A stretch of DNA of 5,850 nt from Desulfobacterales bacterium (GTDB lineage Bacteria; Desulfobacterota; Desulfobacteria; Desulfobacterales; C00003060). The position numbers were made by a program, and so were the translations under genes. Numbering within the stretch: position 1 is the first letter of the stretch; the number at the start of each line of letters is the position of its first letter. Where the stretch lies: contig JAUWMM010000139.1 of assembly GCA_030613145.1 (NCBI GenBank), forward strand, positions 1 through 5,850, read 5' to 3'. The notes beneath the pieces are model-generated. The model did no database searches. It was not told the DNA's origin and saw only the letters and a program-made list of their open reading frames with translations. Below are positions 1 through 5,699 of this stretch, piece after piece.

Positions 1-202
1 TCAGACCGAATGTAGCTCATGTCGAAGGCAGGGTCGAAGACAGACCTGGTTAGCATGGGATTACAGCTTGACTCAGGCATGTCGCGCCAGGGCGGGCAGG
101 GCTGGCCAACACTCCATGTGGACGGGACAAATAGAATAACCGAAACAGCCTTATGAGGTCAAAAAGTTGCGGTGCAGCAATCAAGAAGCGCTTGAATTAT
201 TT
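1..202. other. left-edge segment with no identified gene
   Basis: No conserved gene is recognised downstream of the lipoprotein. The stretch is more G+C-rich than the AT-rich lipoprotein gene beside it. Two frames are open to the left edge. One is on the plus strand, ending at the TAA at 137-139. The other is on the minus strand, with a preceding TGA near 159-161. Neither has a Shine-Dalgarno-supported start or a motif I know. A short inverted repeat (GCCAG at 86-90, CTGGC at 102-106) and a direct repeat GTCGAAG at about 22-28 and 33-39 hint at structured RNA or the edge of a mobile element, but this is not established. No response regulator gene begins here, although one often follows this kind of kinase-lipoprotein pair. 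Confidence 0.4.
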
Positions 203-204
203 TT
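181..204 (+). terminator. possible weak hairpin terminator (plus strand)
   Basis: TCAAG at 181-185 and CTTGA at 191-195 form a 5-bp stem with a 5-base loop. On the plus strand it is followed directly by ATTATTTTT. The layout suits termination of transcription arriving from the left. On the minus strand no T-run follows the hairpin, so it is a poor terminator for the lipoprotein gene. The stem is short, hence the low confidence. Confidence 0.25.
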
Positions 205-781
205 ACCGACTCTTTTTTTTCTCGATCCCCAGATCGATTTCCTTTAGCCTCAACAATTGGTCCTTTAGCTTTTCCACCTGGGCCTGTAATCTTTCTGTCT
301 GGTCTTCCAAGCTTCTAACCTTTTCTTCCTCTTCCCCAAGTGTCCTTCCTAAGTGGCTACCATCTTGTTTTAATTCGCCAATTTCCCTCTCTTTATCCAT
401 GATCTCTTGAATAAACCAGACCCATACCTCCGCCTGGTTCTTAAACTTACTTCGGGGGTATTCCTTAATCACCCTTTGAAGGCTTTCCAGGGATCTCTGA
501 TAATCTTGGTCTGGATTCTTGGGATGAGCGTAAACTAATCCCATTTGGAAGAGTGCTTGGTCACCAAGACTTCGAGGATATATGCGTAACACCTCCGTTG
601 TTTCACTCAGAGACGCTCTATATTTTCCTTTGGAAAAATGGGTCTCAGCCCTTGCAAGGAGCACTTCACCTTTCCATTTTTCTGGAAAATGAGCACACCC
701 CCAAATCCCAAGGAGCAGGGCTATGCAACAGGCAGGGTAAAGAAGAAGGTACTTCCATTCCCTGGTTCGCTCTCTGCCCAT
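203..781 (-). CDS. TPR/coiled-coil lipoprotein, QseG/YfhG-like, partner of the sensor kinase
   Basis: This is a 192-residue predicted lipoprotein. A basic N-terminus (MGRERTREWK) precedes a hydrophobic stretch at residues 11-28 that ends in a lipobox-like G-I-W-G-C, so the lipidated cysteine should be C29. Residues about 35-110 look like two or three TPR-type helical hairpins (ARAETHFSKGKYRASL and QRSLESLQRVIKEYPRS segments). Residues about 120-185 are a highly charged coiled coil, ending in a lysine-rich tail. The ATG at 781 is the only start that keeps the signal peptide, and GGAGGGG lies just upstream. The gene overlaps the end of the histidine kinase gene by 61 bases in another frame, which implies translational coupling. 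In enterobacteria the QseE kinase gene is followed by the lipoprotein QseG, which acts on the kinase from the envelope. I infer the same role here from order and architecture, not from close sequence identity. The TPR part could equally suggest a general YbgF/BamD-like envelope helper. Confidence 0.8.
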   Translation of the reverse strand: MGRERTREWKYLLLYPACCIALLLGIWGCAHFPEKWKGEVLLARAETHFSKGKYRASLSETTEVLRIYPRSLGDQALFQMGLVYAHPKNPDQDYQRSLESLQRVIKEYPRSKFKNQAEVWVWFIQEIMDKEREIGELKQDGSHLGRTLGEEEEKVRSLEDQTERLQAQVEKLKDQLLRLKEIDLGIEKKKSR

Positions 782-2175
782 ATTTCCCCTCCGTGTGCCG
801 CGATGATGTGTTTTGCGATTGAAAGGCCCAGGCCGGTTCCCACGGCCGTTTTCCTTCCCGAATCCGTCCTTTTGAATTTGTCAAATATCTTTTTCAAGTC
901 CCCCTTGGGAATTCCACAGCCGGTATCTGAAACAGAGACCTCAAGATATGCTTCCCCATTTTTCTTAGGCGTTGCAGAAACAATGACTCTGCCTTCTTCG
1001 GAAGTAAATTTTAGGGCATTGCCCAACAAATTTTCTATGACCTGGCGAATTCTGTCCTCGTCTATTTTTACCGGAGACAGATCAGGAGGAAGTTTTAACT
1101 CAAGGTTAATCTTGTTGCTGAGGGCAATAGGCGCAAACCTTGCAACAGTCTCCTGTATTACTATAATAAGCTGAACTTCTCTAAGGTTATACTCCATCAT
1201 TCTAGCTTCCATACATGAAAGATCCAGGATCCTACTAACCGATTCTATTAATCTTTCACACTCTTCTTCTATTATCTTTAAAAGTTTATTCTGTTTTGCC
1301 GGCATATTCACAAAGACGCCTTCCAGTAGCATGGTAGAGGCTCCTTTTATAGAGGTTAAGGGAGTACGGAGTTCATGGGATACATGACTTATAAAATCCG
1401 CCTTCATCTCGTCTAGTTCTTTTAGCCGTTCACACATCAAGTTGAAGGCGTTGAATAATTCTTTGATTTCCGGAGGTGCAGAAACATTAGGCACCTCTTC
1501 AAATTTACCTTTAGATATTTCTCTTGTTTTCTCTCGCAAAACGCGAATAGGATTATTTATACTTCTGGTGTTAAAAAAAGATATGAGGATTCCCATAACG
1601 ATAACGATTGCTGCGGTAACTGTTGTAATTCTTAATACACGGGAACTTATCTGGCTCGAAACCTGCAATTTGTGATCCCTGTCCAACCTCCCCATTAGAA
1701 TAATTTTTCTTAGTTTCCTGTTAATCTCATCAACGATATTTCCCTTTTTTTCCTGAAATTCTTCGTATGGGTATTCGTGACCATCTGTCACAAAAGTAAA
1801 TTCCTCTTTAAGTAAAGAAAGATAGTGGCCATACATCTTTTTTGCGTGGCCAAACGATCTTTTTTTCTCTGAGGTATCCACAAGACTCCCAAGTCTTTCC
1901 AAGTCTCTTGAGAAATATTCCTGTATTTCCCAAAACTTTTGGTAAAAGTCCTGGTCTCTTGAAATAAGATATTTTTTTGAGAATGCCTCTTGCGAAAGAA
2001 AGGCCTCTGAGAGATTTTCCGCGAGTCTTATGGCAGCGCTATCAACGGTTATGACATCCTGGGCGATTCTATTCAACTGATTCAACTTTATAGTTACATA
2101 TACCCCCAGGAAGATGATTAGGAGCATAATTGCCAAGTACCCGAGGGTTAGCCTTTTGAAAATAGTGAGTTGCAC
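721..2175 (-). CDS. membrane sensor histidine kinase (HAMP-HisKA-HATPase), QseE/GlrK-like
   Basis: This 484-residue protein senses an envelope signal, autophosphorylates on histidine and passes phosphate to a response regulator. Visible in order: a membrane segment at about 11-29; an extracytoplasmic helical sensor region at about 30-180, rich in charged heptad-like residues and resembling four-helix-bundle sensors; a second membrane segment at about 183-201; a HAMP linker at about 202-255 (starting near the NNP at 207-209); and the HisKA H-box SHELRTPL with phospho-acceptor H267. The ATP-binding domain carries an N-box with N382 and N386, a G1 box DTGCGIP at 417-423, an F-box FDKF at 431-434 and a G2 box GTGLGL at 446-451. 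All catalytic motifs are intact. The start is a GTG: the upstream frame reaches a TGA without another start, and the next ATG (M17) would cut the first membrane helix. AGGAAA lies 12 bases upstream, too far to be an ideal ribosome site. The lipoprotein gene follows and overlaps by 61 bases. The cognate regulator is not in the window, so the signal and targets are unknown. Confidence 0.93.
   Translation of the reverse strand: MQLTIFKRLTLGYLAIMLLIIFLGVYVTIKLNQLNRIAQDVITVDSAAIRLAENLSEAFLSQEAFSKKYLISRDQDFYQKFWEIQEYFSRDLERLGSLVDTSEKKRSFGHAKKMYGHYLSLLKEEFTFVTDGHEYPYEEFQEKKGNIVDEINRKLRKIILMGRLDRDHKLQVSSQISSRVLRITTVTAAIVIVMGILISFFNTRSINNPIRVLREKTREISKGKFEEVPNVSAPPEIKELFNAFNLMCERLKELDEMKADFISHVSHELRTPLTSIKGASTMLLEGVFVNMPAKQNKLLKIIEEECERLIESVSRILDLSCMEARMMEYNLREVQLIIVIQETVARFAPIALSNKINLELKLPPDLSPVKIDEDRIRQVIENLLGNALKFTSEEGRVIVSATPKKNGEAYLEVSVSDTGCGIPKGDLKKIFDKFKRTDSGRKTAVGTGLGLSIAKHIIAAHGGEIWAESEPGNGSTFFFTLPVA
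786..792 (-). promoter_or_regulatory. strong Shine-Dalgarno for the lipoprotein, inside the kinase gene
   Basis: On the minus strand GGAGGGG is followed by AAAT and then the ATG at 781-779. It lies within the kinase coding sequence and decides the start of the lipoprotein, confirming that the 61-base overlap is real and not a start-call artefact. Confidence 0.75.
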
Positions 2176-2282
2176 GGTTGAATTACGTTTCCTGGACGAT
2201 GCTGTAGTCTTTCAGAACAACATTTTTGGTTTATCAAATGTCTGACAGCTTTTTCAGTGCATGCGGTGCGCGGAGTGTTTGG
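2176..2282. other. upstream region of the kinase gene
   Basis: This stretch should contain the leader and probably the promoter of the kinase-lipoprotein operon. I see no convincing sigma-70 or sigma-54 promoter pair. A TTGATA on the minus strand at about 2231-2236 has no good -10 partner. No gene is recognised on either strand. Confidence 0.35.
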
Positions 2283-2305
2283 GCTACACTCAATTGAGGT
2301 GTGGC
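2283..2305. repeat. inverted repeat upstream of the kinase gene
   Basis: Arms GCTACAC (2283-2289) and GTGTGGC (2299-2305) pair with one G-T wobble around a perfectly palindromic TCAATTGA core (2290-2297), leaving one unpaired base. Being about 110 bases upstream of the kinase start, it could be a dimeric regulator's operator. It also directly abuts the composite repeat that starts at 2306 and may simply belong to it. Confidence 0.45.
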
Positions 2306-2586
2306 CTAACTATTTCCATCCATAAATGGCCCTTTTCCGCAATCGCCGACTTCGCCATAGTAGCCTTCTTGGCTACGAGCCGACTTCGCCAAAGCACTGG
2401 CTGCGACGGCTGAACGGCTGAATCGGCGTCAAACTGCGGGGTTGCTTATGCGACGTACCTCGGTACGCCTCCGCGCACCCCCTTGTTTTCCTTGACCTTG
2501 CGGAAAATTGCTCATTTCTGAACTGGAAACTTACGCTTGTGCCCATTGAGTTTTTACGATTCGTGGATGGGCACTAACTATTTCCA
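2306..2586. repeat. composite intergenic repeat with inverted ends and internal palindromes
   Basis: A 13-bp direct repeat CTAACTATTTCCA occurs at 2306-2318 and 2574-2586. Between the copies lie imperfect inverted arms. The perfect core is TTTTCCGCAA (2333-2342) against TTGCGGAAAA (2498-2507), and similarity continues outward through AAATG/CATTT to TTTCCA (2313-2318) against TGGAAA (2524-2529). The interior carries a GTAGCC/GGCTAC hairpin (2360-2376), the direct repeat GCCGACTTCGCCA (2345-2357 and 2379-2391), a tandem CGGCTGAA pair (2407-2422) and a CGTACC/GGTACG palindrome near 2454-2467. A separate 8-bp inverted pair, GTGCCCAT (2539-2546) and ATGGGCAC (2567-2574), abuts the right direct repeat. 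There is no transposase. It looks like a non-autonomous palindromic repeat element, probably multicopy in the genome. That last point is inference. Confidence 0.6.
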
Positions 2587-2933
2587 GCGTTTTGTCTATT
2601 TATCATAAACTTAACCCCATTTCAAATGCTGAAAGATTGTTGTACAAATCCATTTTTGCTTTGCCAAAATATTTCTTAGATTTTACTGATATTTCAACTT
2701 GTTGTATTATATGCCAGGTTCCGGATAGAACCTTGCCGAGACCACACCATAGATCCCGATATGTAGTTCCTCCCTCTCTATTGCAGGACAGCATTGGCCG
2801 TATCGAACCACCCTCAACTTGGCAAATGGAGCTGATCTGCAGGCTGCTCATAAAAGATTGTGGCCTGAAAACAGCGCGTTGCCAGTAGGCCTCAGGGTTA
2901 ATTGATATCCGGGCGGACGTTAAAAAAGGTCCC
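2587..2933. other. intergenic stretch with no recognised gene
   Basis: Both strands happen to carry a long open frame here, about 98 codons on plus and 110 on minus. Neither translation shows a known motif. The minus frame begins only with a TTG that lies next to the MITE insertion, and neither has a clear ribosome site. The minus frame remains faintly possible as a decayed gene remnant cut by the neighbouring insertion, since its open frame extends through to the insertion site. I treat the stretch as non-coding. Confidence 0.4.
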
Positions 2934-2939
2934 AAACAT

Positions 2940-3111
2940 GACGGTTTCGTAAAAAGTCGTCACTCCGGTGAAAACCGGAGACCAGAGCCTTTATAACTAT
3001 TTGAATAAACTGGATTCCGGCTCCCCGCCTTCGCGGGGACAAGTTTACCCCTGCGGAAGCAGGGGCCGGAATGACAGAAAGGGGTGTTTTTCGACTTTTT
3101 ACGAAGCCGTC
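2940..3111. mobile_element. MITE-like element with 20-bp terminal inverted repeats and AAACAT target duplication
   Basis: The ends at 2940-2959 and 3092-3111 are 20-bp inverted repeats beginning GACGG and ending CCGTC, with a single mismatch. The element is flanked by perfect AAACAT copies at 2934-2939 and 3112-3117, as expected of target-site duplication. The TIRs could be extended by one base at the cost of shortening the duplication. Inside are three hairpins: CTCCGGT/ACCGGAG with a GAAA loop (2963-2980), CCCCGC/GCGGGG with a CTTC loop (3023-3038) and CCCCTGC/GCAGGGG with a GGAA loop (3048-3065). The last two sit side by side inside an outer ATTCCGGC/GCCGGAAT stem (3014-3021 with 3065-3072, sharing one base), giving a branched fold. 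It is only 172 bp with no transposase, so it would need one supplied in trans. Open frames running through it are by-products of the palindromes. Confidence 0.85.
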
Positions 3112-3142
3112 AAACATAAGGCCACAAGATCGGCGGCAAGTG

Positions 3143-3157
3143 ACTTTCACGGAAAGT
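3143..3157 (+). repeat. short hairpin before a small ORF
   Basis: ACTTTC (3143-3148) and GAAAGT (3152-3157) form a 6-bp stem with a 3-base loop. It ends immediately before the GAGGAG ribosome site of the 18-residue ORF at 3169. It could modulate translation of that ORF or be chance. Confidence 0.3.
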
Positions 3158-3168
3158 GAGGAGTTTAA

Positions 3169-3225
3169 ATGAGGACATATCCAAAATCATTCCCCCCGGA
3201 CTATGAGTATATTGATTGGTATTGA
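3169..3225 (+). CDS. possible 18-residue micro-ORF with a strong ribosome site
   Basis: The only plus-strand coding candidate in the window reads MRTYPKSFPPDYEYIDWY and then TGA. GAGGAG at 3158-3163 sits five bases upstream of the ATG, close to ideal. It is rich in aromatic residues (five Y/W, one F) and prolines, ends 16 bases before the convergent stop of the small CPMC protein gene, and lies just outside the MITE. It could be a leader peptide, a small standalone protein, or the surviving start of a truncated gene. I do not recognise the sequence. The evidence for expression is the ribosome site alone. Confidence 0.25.
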   Translation: MRTYPKSFPPDYEYIDWY

Positions 3226-3241
3226 ATGGCATACAAGGTTT

Positions 3242-3490
3242 CTAATCTTCGACCTTGATCTTGGTCAGCCTGGACTTTCTGGTCCCTGGGCCTTTCTTTA
3301 TGGCCTCAATCCGTTCATCTATGAGGGACTTGATGCCTTCGAGAAATTCAACCCGTGCGTTGCTCATGTGTTCAAAGAATGGGGATTTTCTATCCACCAT
3401 GTCCCTGAGGCACCGTACAACGAGGCACATAGGGCAAATGAACCCCTCATCTTCTTTGCCTGATTTTTTTGCTGTCTTTTTAGGAGCCAT
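3242..3490 (-). CDS. small basic CPMC-x4-C protein of unknown function
   Basis: This is an 82-residue protein. The N-terminus is lysine-rich and probably disordered (residues 1-15). Then comes GFICPMCLVVRC with cysteines C19, C22 and C27, followed by a charged, probably helical stretch (about 35-65, with a FLEGIKSLIDERIEAIKK core) and a basic tail. The CxxC-x4-C arrangement suggests metal binding or a thiol-disulfide partner. Three cysteines are not a complete four-ligand zinc site, but H42 might help, or a dimer could share sites. The ATG at 3490 is preferred over an in-frame TTG four codons upstream because GGAGG sits five bases before it. It overlaps the end of the ATPase gene by 11 bases, so it is the third gene of the thioredoxin-ATPase operon. 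No membrane segment or signal peptide is visible. I do not recognise the family. The coupling argues for a function with the ATPase, for example as an adaptor, metal carrier or redox substrate, which is an inference. Confidence 0.75.
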   Translation of the reverse strand: MAPKKTAKKSGKEDEGFICPMCLVVRCLRDMVDRKSPFFEHMSNARVEFLEGIKSLIDERIEAIKKGPGTRKSRLTKIKVED

Positions 3491-4673
3491 GTTTTCCTCC
3501 AAACTTGATTACAACCTTGTCTCGTTCCACCTTCGCACCTGAAGGTTGCCTGGCAGCGATGTTGCGCGGGAGCAACACGTGGCGCTTAAATCCGCCAATG
3601 CGAACAATCAACTCTTCGTTGCATTTACTGAGCTCCACTTCCTTTTTTGTTAGGAAGGGGATCTTGATATCCAAAAAGTAATCTTCCTTTACCTTTCTAA
3701 AGGTATAAGGGGTGTCTGCATATAGGATCTGCTCGGGGTTGAGGCTTCCGTAGATCTCTTTGGCCAGCTTCGAGAGTCCTTCTATGCCCACGACCTGATC
3801 GCTCAGCATGGGGACCTTGAGGATCGGAATGGGGCTGAATAGTTGCTCGGTTTTCTCAATGTAGCGGCGTTGGGTCTCTTTCCACTGGGCAAAATAGCCA
3901 TCCTCAACGGCCTCGGGGAGGATGCGATTAATGATAACGGCATCCACACACATCTTGTAGAGGCTGAAATACATGTAGGCCCGCTGTGTCTCTTTCAAGA
4001 TGATCTTTTCGGGATTCGTAATCAAACGCACTGTTGTGATGTTAGGATCCGACAGAATCGTGTCGATTCCTTCCAGGCGATCAAAGAGCCGCTGGATCGT
4101 GGAAAAATACTCGTCTTCCGGGAGGGGCACCGAATAAAGCCGCTTTGTAATGGGCCGGGCTATCTTGACGATCCTCCGCTCAACATCAAAGAGTTTTTTC
4201 ATGTACCATTCCAGGGTCGTGGGGATGCTGATAAAACGGATAGACTCTCCCGTGGGCGCACAGTCAAGTAGGATGACATCATAGCGCTTCTCAGCCACGT
4301 AACGGTTGATGTGCAAGAGCGAACTCACTTCCTCCATGCCGGGGAGTATGGCAAGCTCTTCTGCCAGGACCTCATCAATGCCTGAGAGGTTCAATAGACT
4401 ACTAATGTACTTGTGGACTTCCCCCCAGTTCTTCTTGATTTCTTCCTGGACATCCATCTCTTGGATAGAAAGGTTCTTGACCACCCGGACGGGCTTTCCC
4501 TTGTTCTTGTCCATGAGGGTCTTGTCCAGGTCAAAGGAATCCACCAGGCTGTGGGCTGCATCAAGTGACATGATGATGGTTTTGAGGCCTTTTCGGGCAC
4601 AGGCCACGCCGCTTGCAGCTGCAATGCTGGTCTTTCCGACACCACCCTTTCCCGCAAACAAGACAATTCTCAT
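3480..4673 (-). CDS. ArsA/Get3-family ATPase with C-terminal alpha-crystallin-like domain
   Basis: This 397-residue cytosolic P-loop ATPase has a single nucleotide-binding half, unlike the tandem-duplicated arsenite pump ATPase ArsA. The deviant Walker A motif GKGGVGKTS spans residues 8-16, with signature lysine K9 and catalytic-loop K14. Switch I is DAAHSL (38-43, usually DPAHSL). The family motif PGMEE is at 111-115. Switch II is DCAPTGES (137-144), where the family commonly has DTAPTGHT. The adenine-contacting region contains IINR (247-250). From about 320 to 393 a beta-rich segment matches the small Hsp20-like domain attached to many bacterial ArsA/Get3 proteins. Cysteines are scattered (25, 138, 242, 351), with neither the Get3 zinc CxxC nor an obvious ArsA arsenite site, so arsenical efflux is unlikely. 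A role in chaperoning or delivering client proteins is the better family-based guess. The start overlaps the stop of the thioredoxin gene as ATGA, with AAGGG six bases upstream. Confidence 0.9.
   Translation of the reverse strand: MRIVLFAGKGGVGKTSIAAASGVACARKGLKTIIMSLDAAHSLVDSFDLDKTLMDKNKGKPVRVVKNLSIQEMDVQEEIKKNWGEVHKYISSLLNLSGIDEVLAEELAILPGMEEVSSLLHINRYVAEKRYDVILLDCAPTGESIRFISIPTTLEWYMKKLFDVERRIVKIARPITKRLYSVPLPEDEYFSTIQRLFDRLEGIDTILSDPNITTVRLITNPEKIILKETQRAYMYFSLYKMCVDAVIINRILPEAVEDGYFAQWKETQRRYIEKTEQLFSPIPILKVPMLSDQVVGIEGLSKLAKEIYGSLNPEQILYADTPYTFRKVKEDYFLDIKIPFLTKKEVELSKCNEELIVRIGGFKRHVLLPRNIAARQPSGAKVERDKVVIKFGGKHGS
3496..3500 (-). promoter_or_regulatory. Shine-Dalgarno that fixes the start of the small CPMC protein
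   Basis: GGAGG on the minus strand followed by AAAAC and the ATG at 3490-3488. It lies within the last codons of the ATPase gene. It favours the ATG over the TTG at 3502, whose own codon overlaps this site. Confidence 0.7.
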
Positions 4674-5647
4674 GGGTAACCCTTTTTCTCTATTTTTTCT
4701 AAAGCTTCTTTTGCAGCTTCTTTGACTTCGGTGTCGTATTGACCACCTAATATCGTTTCCAACCTTGGGGCTATTTCATAATTTCCTGTTTCACCGAAAA
4801 TATAGATAATATCACCCTTGACCGGATCTTCCACGTGGTGAAAGCCCTCCCAGAGAGGATCGATCACCTGCGCGGCCAGTTCGGGGTTGCGGTCGGCTAT
4901 CTCTTCCATTGCCACCATAGCCCCGAGCCGGACGGGCCATTTCTCATGCATTAGCAGGTTAAGAAATGCCGGGAAAAGTTTTTCTTTATCAAGCATCATT
5001 TCAGCAACCCTGGAGGCATTTCCTTCTTTTAACATTCCTTCTAAGGATGACGCGCTGAGCTTGGCGGGATCACGGTTTGTTATAATCTCAACAAGTTCTT
5101 CCAGCTGTAATGAACCTGTCCACCGGAACTGTTCGTCGAGCAGGAGAGTCGGAACAGATTGAATCCTATCTGATTGCGCCATTTCCGAAAAGAGGATGCA
5201 GTCAAAGATAGCGAGCCGTATAAATTCATTTGTGGCAGGAAGAGGTATTATCTGTCTTAATGTTACGGGGCAAAATGGGCATTGCTGAGAAACGTAAAGT
5301 TTCAGTAAGGCAGGCAGCCTGTTTTTCTCAAGGTGATTCCGGATAGTGTCCGGTATCCTGGAAAACCCATTATCAAGAACTGATATTGCTTCTAGAAAAG
5401 GCTCCAATTCCGTACCAAGGGGAATGGCATGATAGCGAACGGTTTGACCGATCTGTATTGCCGGTGGCTCTTTTGCTTCACCTTTTTCTTCGGTAATACG
5501 GATTTTGGGGGCAAGGCGCATCAAATTTTTACAGAATTCACTAAATTTACTGGTTCTTTTGTCTTCTGTCACGAGAAGACGGATCTGTATATCGCCGGAC
5601 AGTTCACTGTTCCATTTTCTAATCCGTTCTTCTTCCTGTAATGTCAT
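4670..5647 (-). CDS. double thioredoxin-fold protein with CPFC site and HEAT-like C-terminus
   Basis: This is a 325-residue soluble protein. Residues about 1-105 look like a thioredoxin-like half with no CxxC (its only cysteine is C39). Residues about 110-182 form a second half with a beta strand LLKLYVS, then the active site C123-P-F-C126, and the cis-proline loop SVPT with P166. This two-half layout is that of the protein disulfide oxidoreductases (PDO, also the AhpF N-terminal domain), here with the first half inactive. From about 185 to the end, alpha-helical repeats of HEAT type follow (for example around 223-245, 250-280 and 282-320), usually a protein-binding scaffold. No signal peptide is present, so it should act in the cytosol. 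Its ATG at 5647 has only a weak GGGG-like ribosome site. It ends in an ATGA overlap with the ATPase gene. I infer that it reduces or isomerises thiols of a partner bound by the HEAT part, possibly the ATPase or the CPMC protein. It could instead act as a peroxide-reduction donor, but no peroxiredoxin is nearby. Confidence 0.85.
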   Translation of the reverse strand: MTLQEEERIRKWNSELSGDIQIRLLVTEDKRTSKFSEFCKNLMRLAPKIRITEEKGEAKEPPAIQIGQTVRYHAIPLGTELEPFLEAISVLDNGFSRIPDTIRNHLEKNRLPALLKLYVSQQCPFCPVTLRQIIPLPATNEFIRLAIFDCILFSEMAQSDRIQSVPTLLLDEQFRWTGSLQLEELVEIITNRDPAKLSASSLEGMLKEGNASRVAEMMLDKEKLFPAFLNLLMHEKWPVRLGAMVAMEEIADRNPELAAQVIDPLWEGFHHVEDPVKGDIIYIFGETGNYEIAPRLETILGGQYDTEVKEAAKEALEKIEKKGYP

Positions 5648-5699
5648 TGTTACCCCGTTAACCTGAAAAAGGGGGCATCCACTGTTTTCTTACGAACAT

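Noticed and set aside
1..150. Left edge as part of a group II intron or a coding gene
   Set aside because: The composition and small repeats raised the idea, but I cannot identify intron domain V, a reverse transcriptase, or any protein motif in these bases.
2592..2888. 98-codon plus-strand open frame
   Set aside because: No ribosome site or recognisable motif, and the opposite strand is open over the same bases.
2603..2935. 110-codon minus-strand open frame between the two repeat elements
   Set aside because: It begins with a TTG beside the MITE target site without a ribosome site, shows no known motif, and the opposite strand is equally open. At best a decayed remnant.
2940..3111. Hairpin series as a CRISPR array
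   Set aside because: The hairpins are different sequences, not regularly spaced identical repeats, and the block is bounded by terminal inverted repeats and a target duplication.
2920..3159. Open frames on both strands through the MITE
   Set aside because: They translate the element's palindromes (proline, glycine and arginine-rich repeats) and cross its ends; typical spurious hypothetical proteins.
3488..3502. TTG at 3502 as the start of the small CPMC protein
   Set aside because: The GGAGG needed for initiation overlaps that start's own codons and is well placed for the ATG at 3490.
3480..4673. Reading the ATPase as the arsenite pump subunit ArsA
   Set aside because: It has one nucleotide-binding half, not two, no arsenite-binding cysteine set, and no ArsB, ArsR or ArsC gene beside it.
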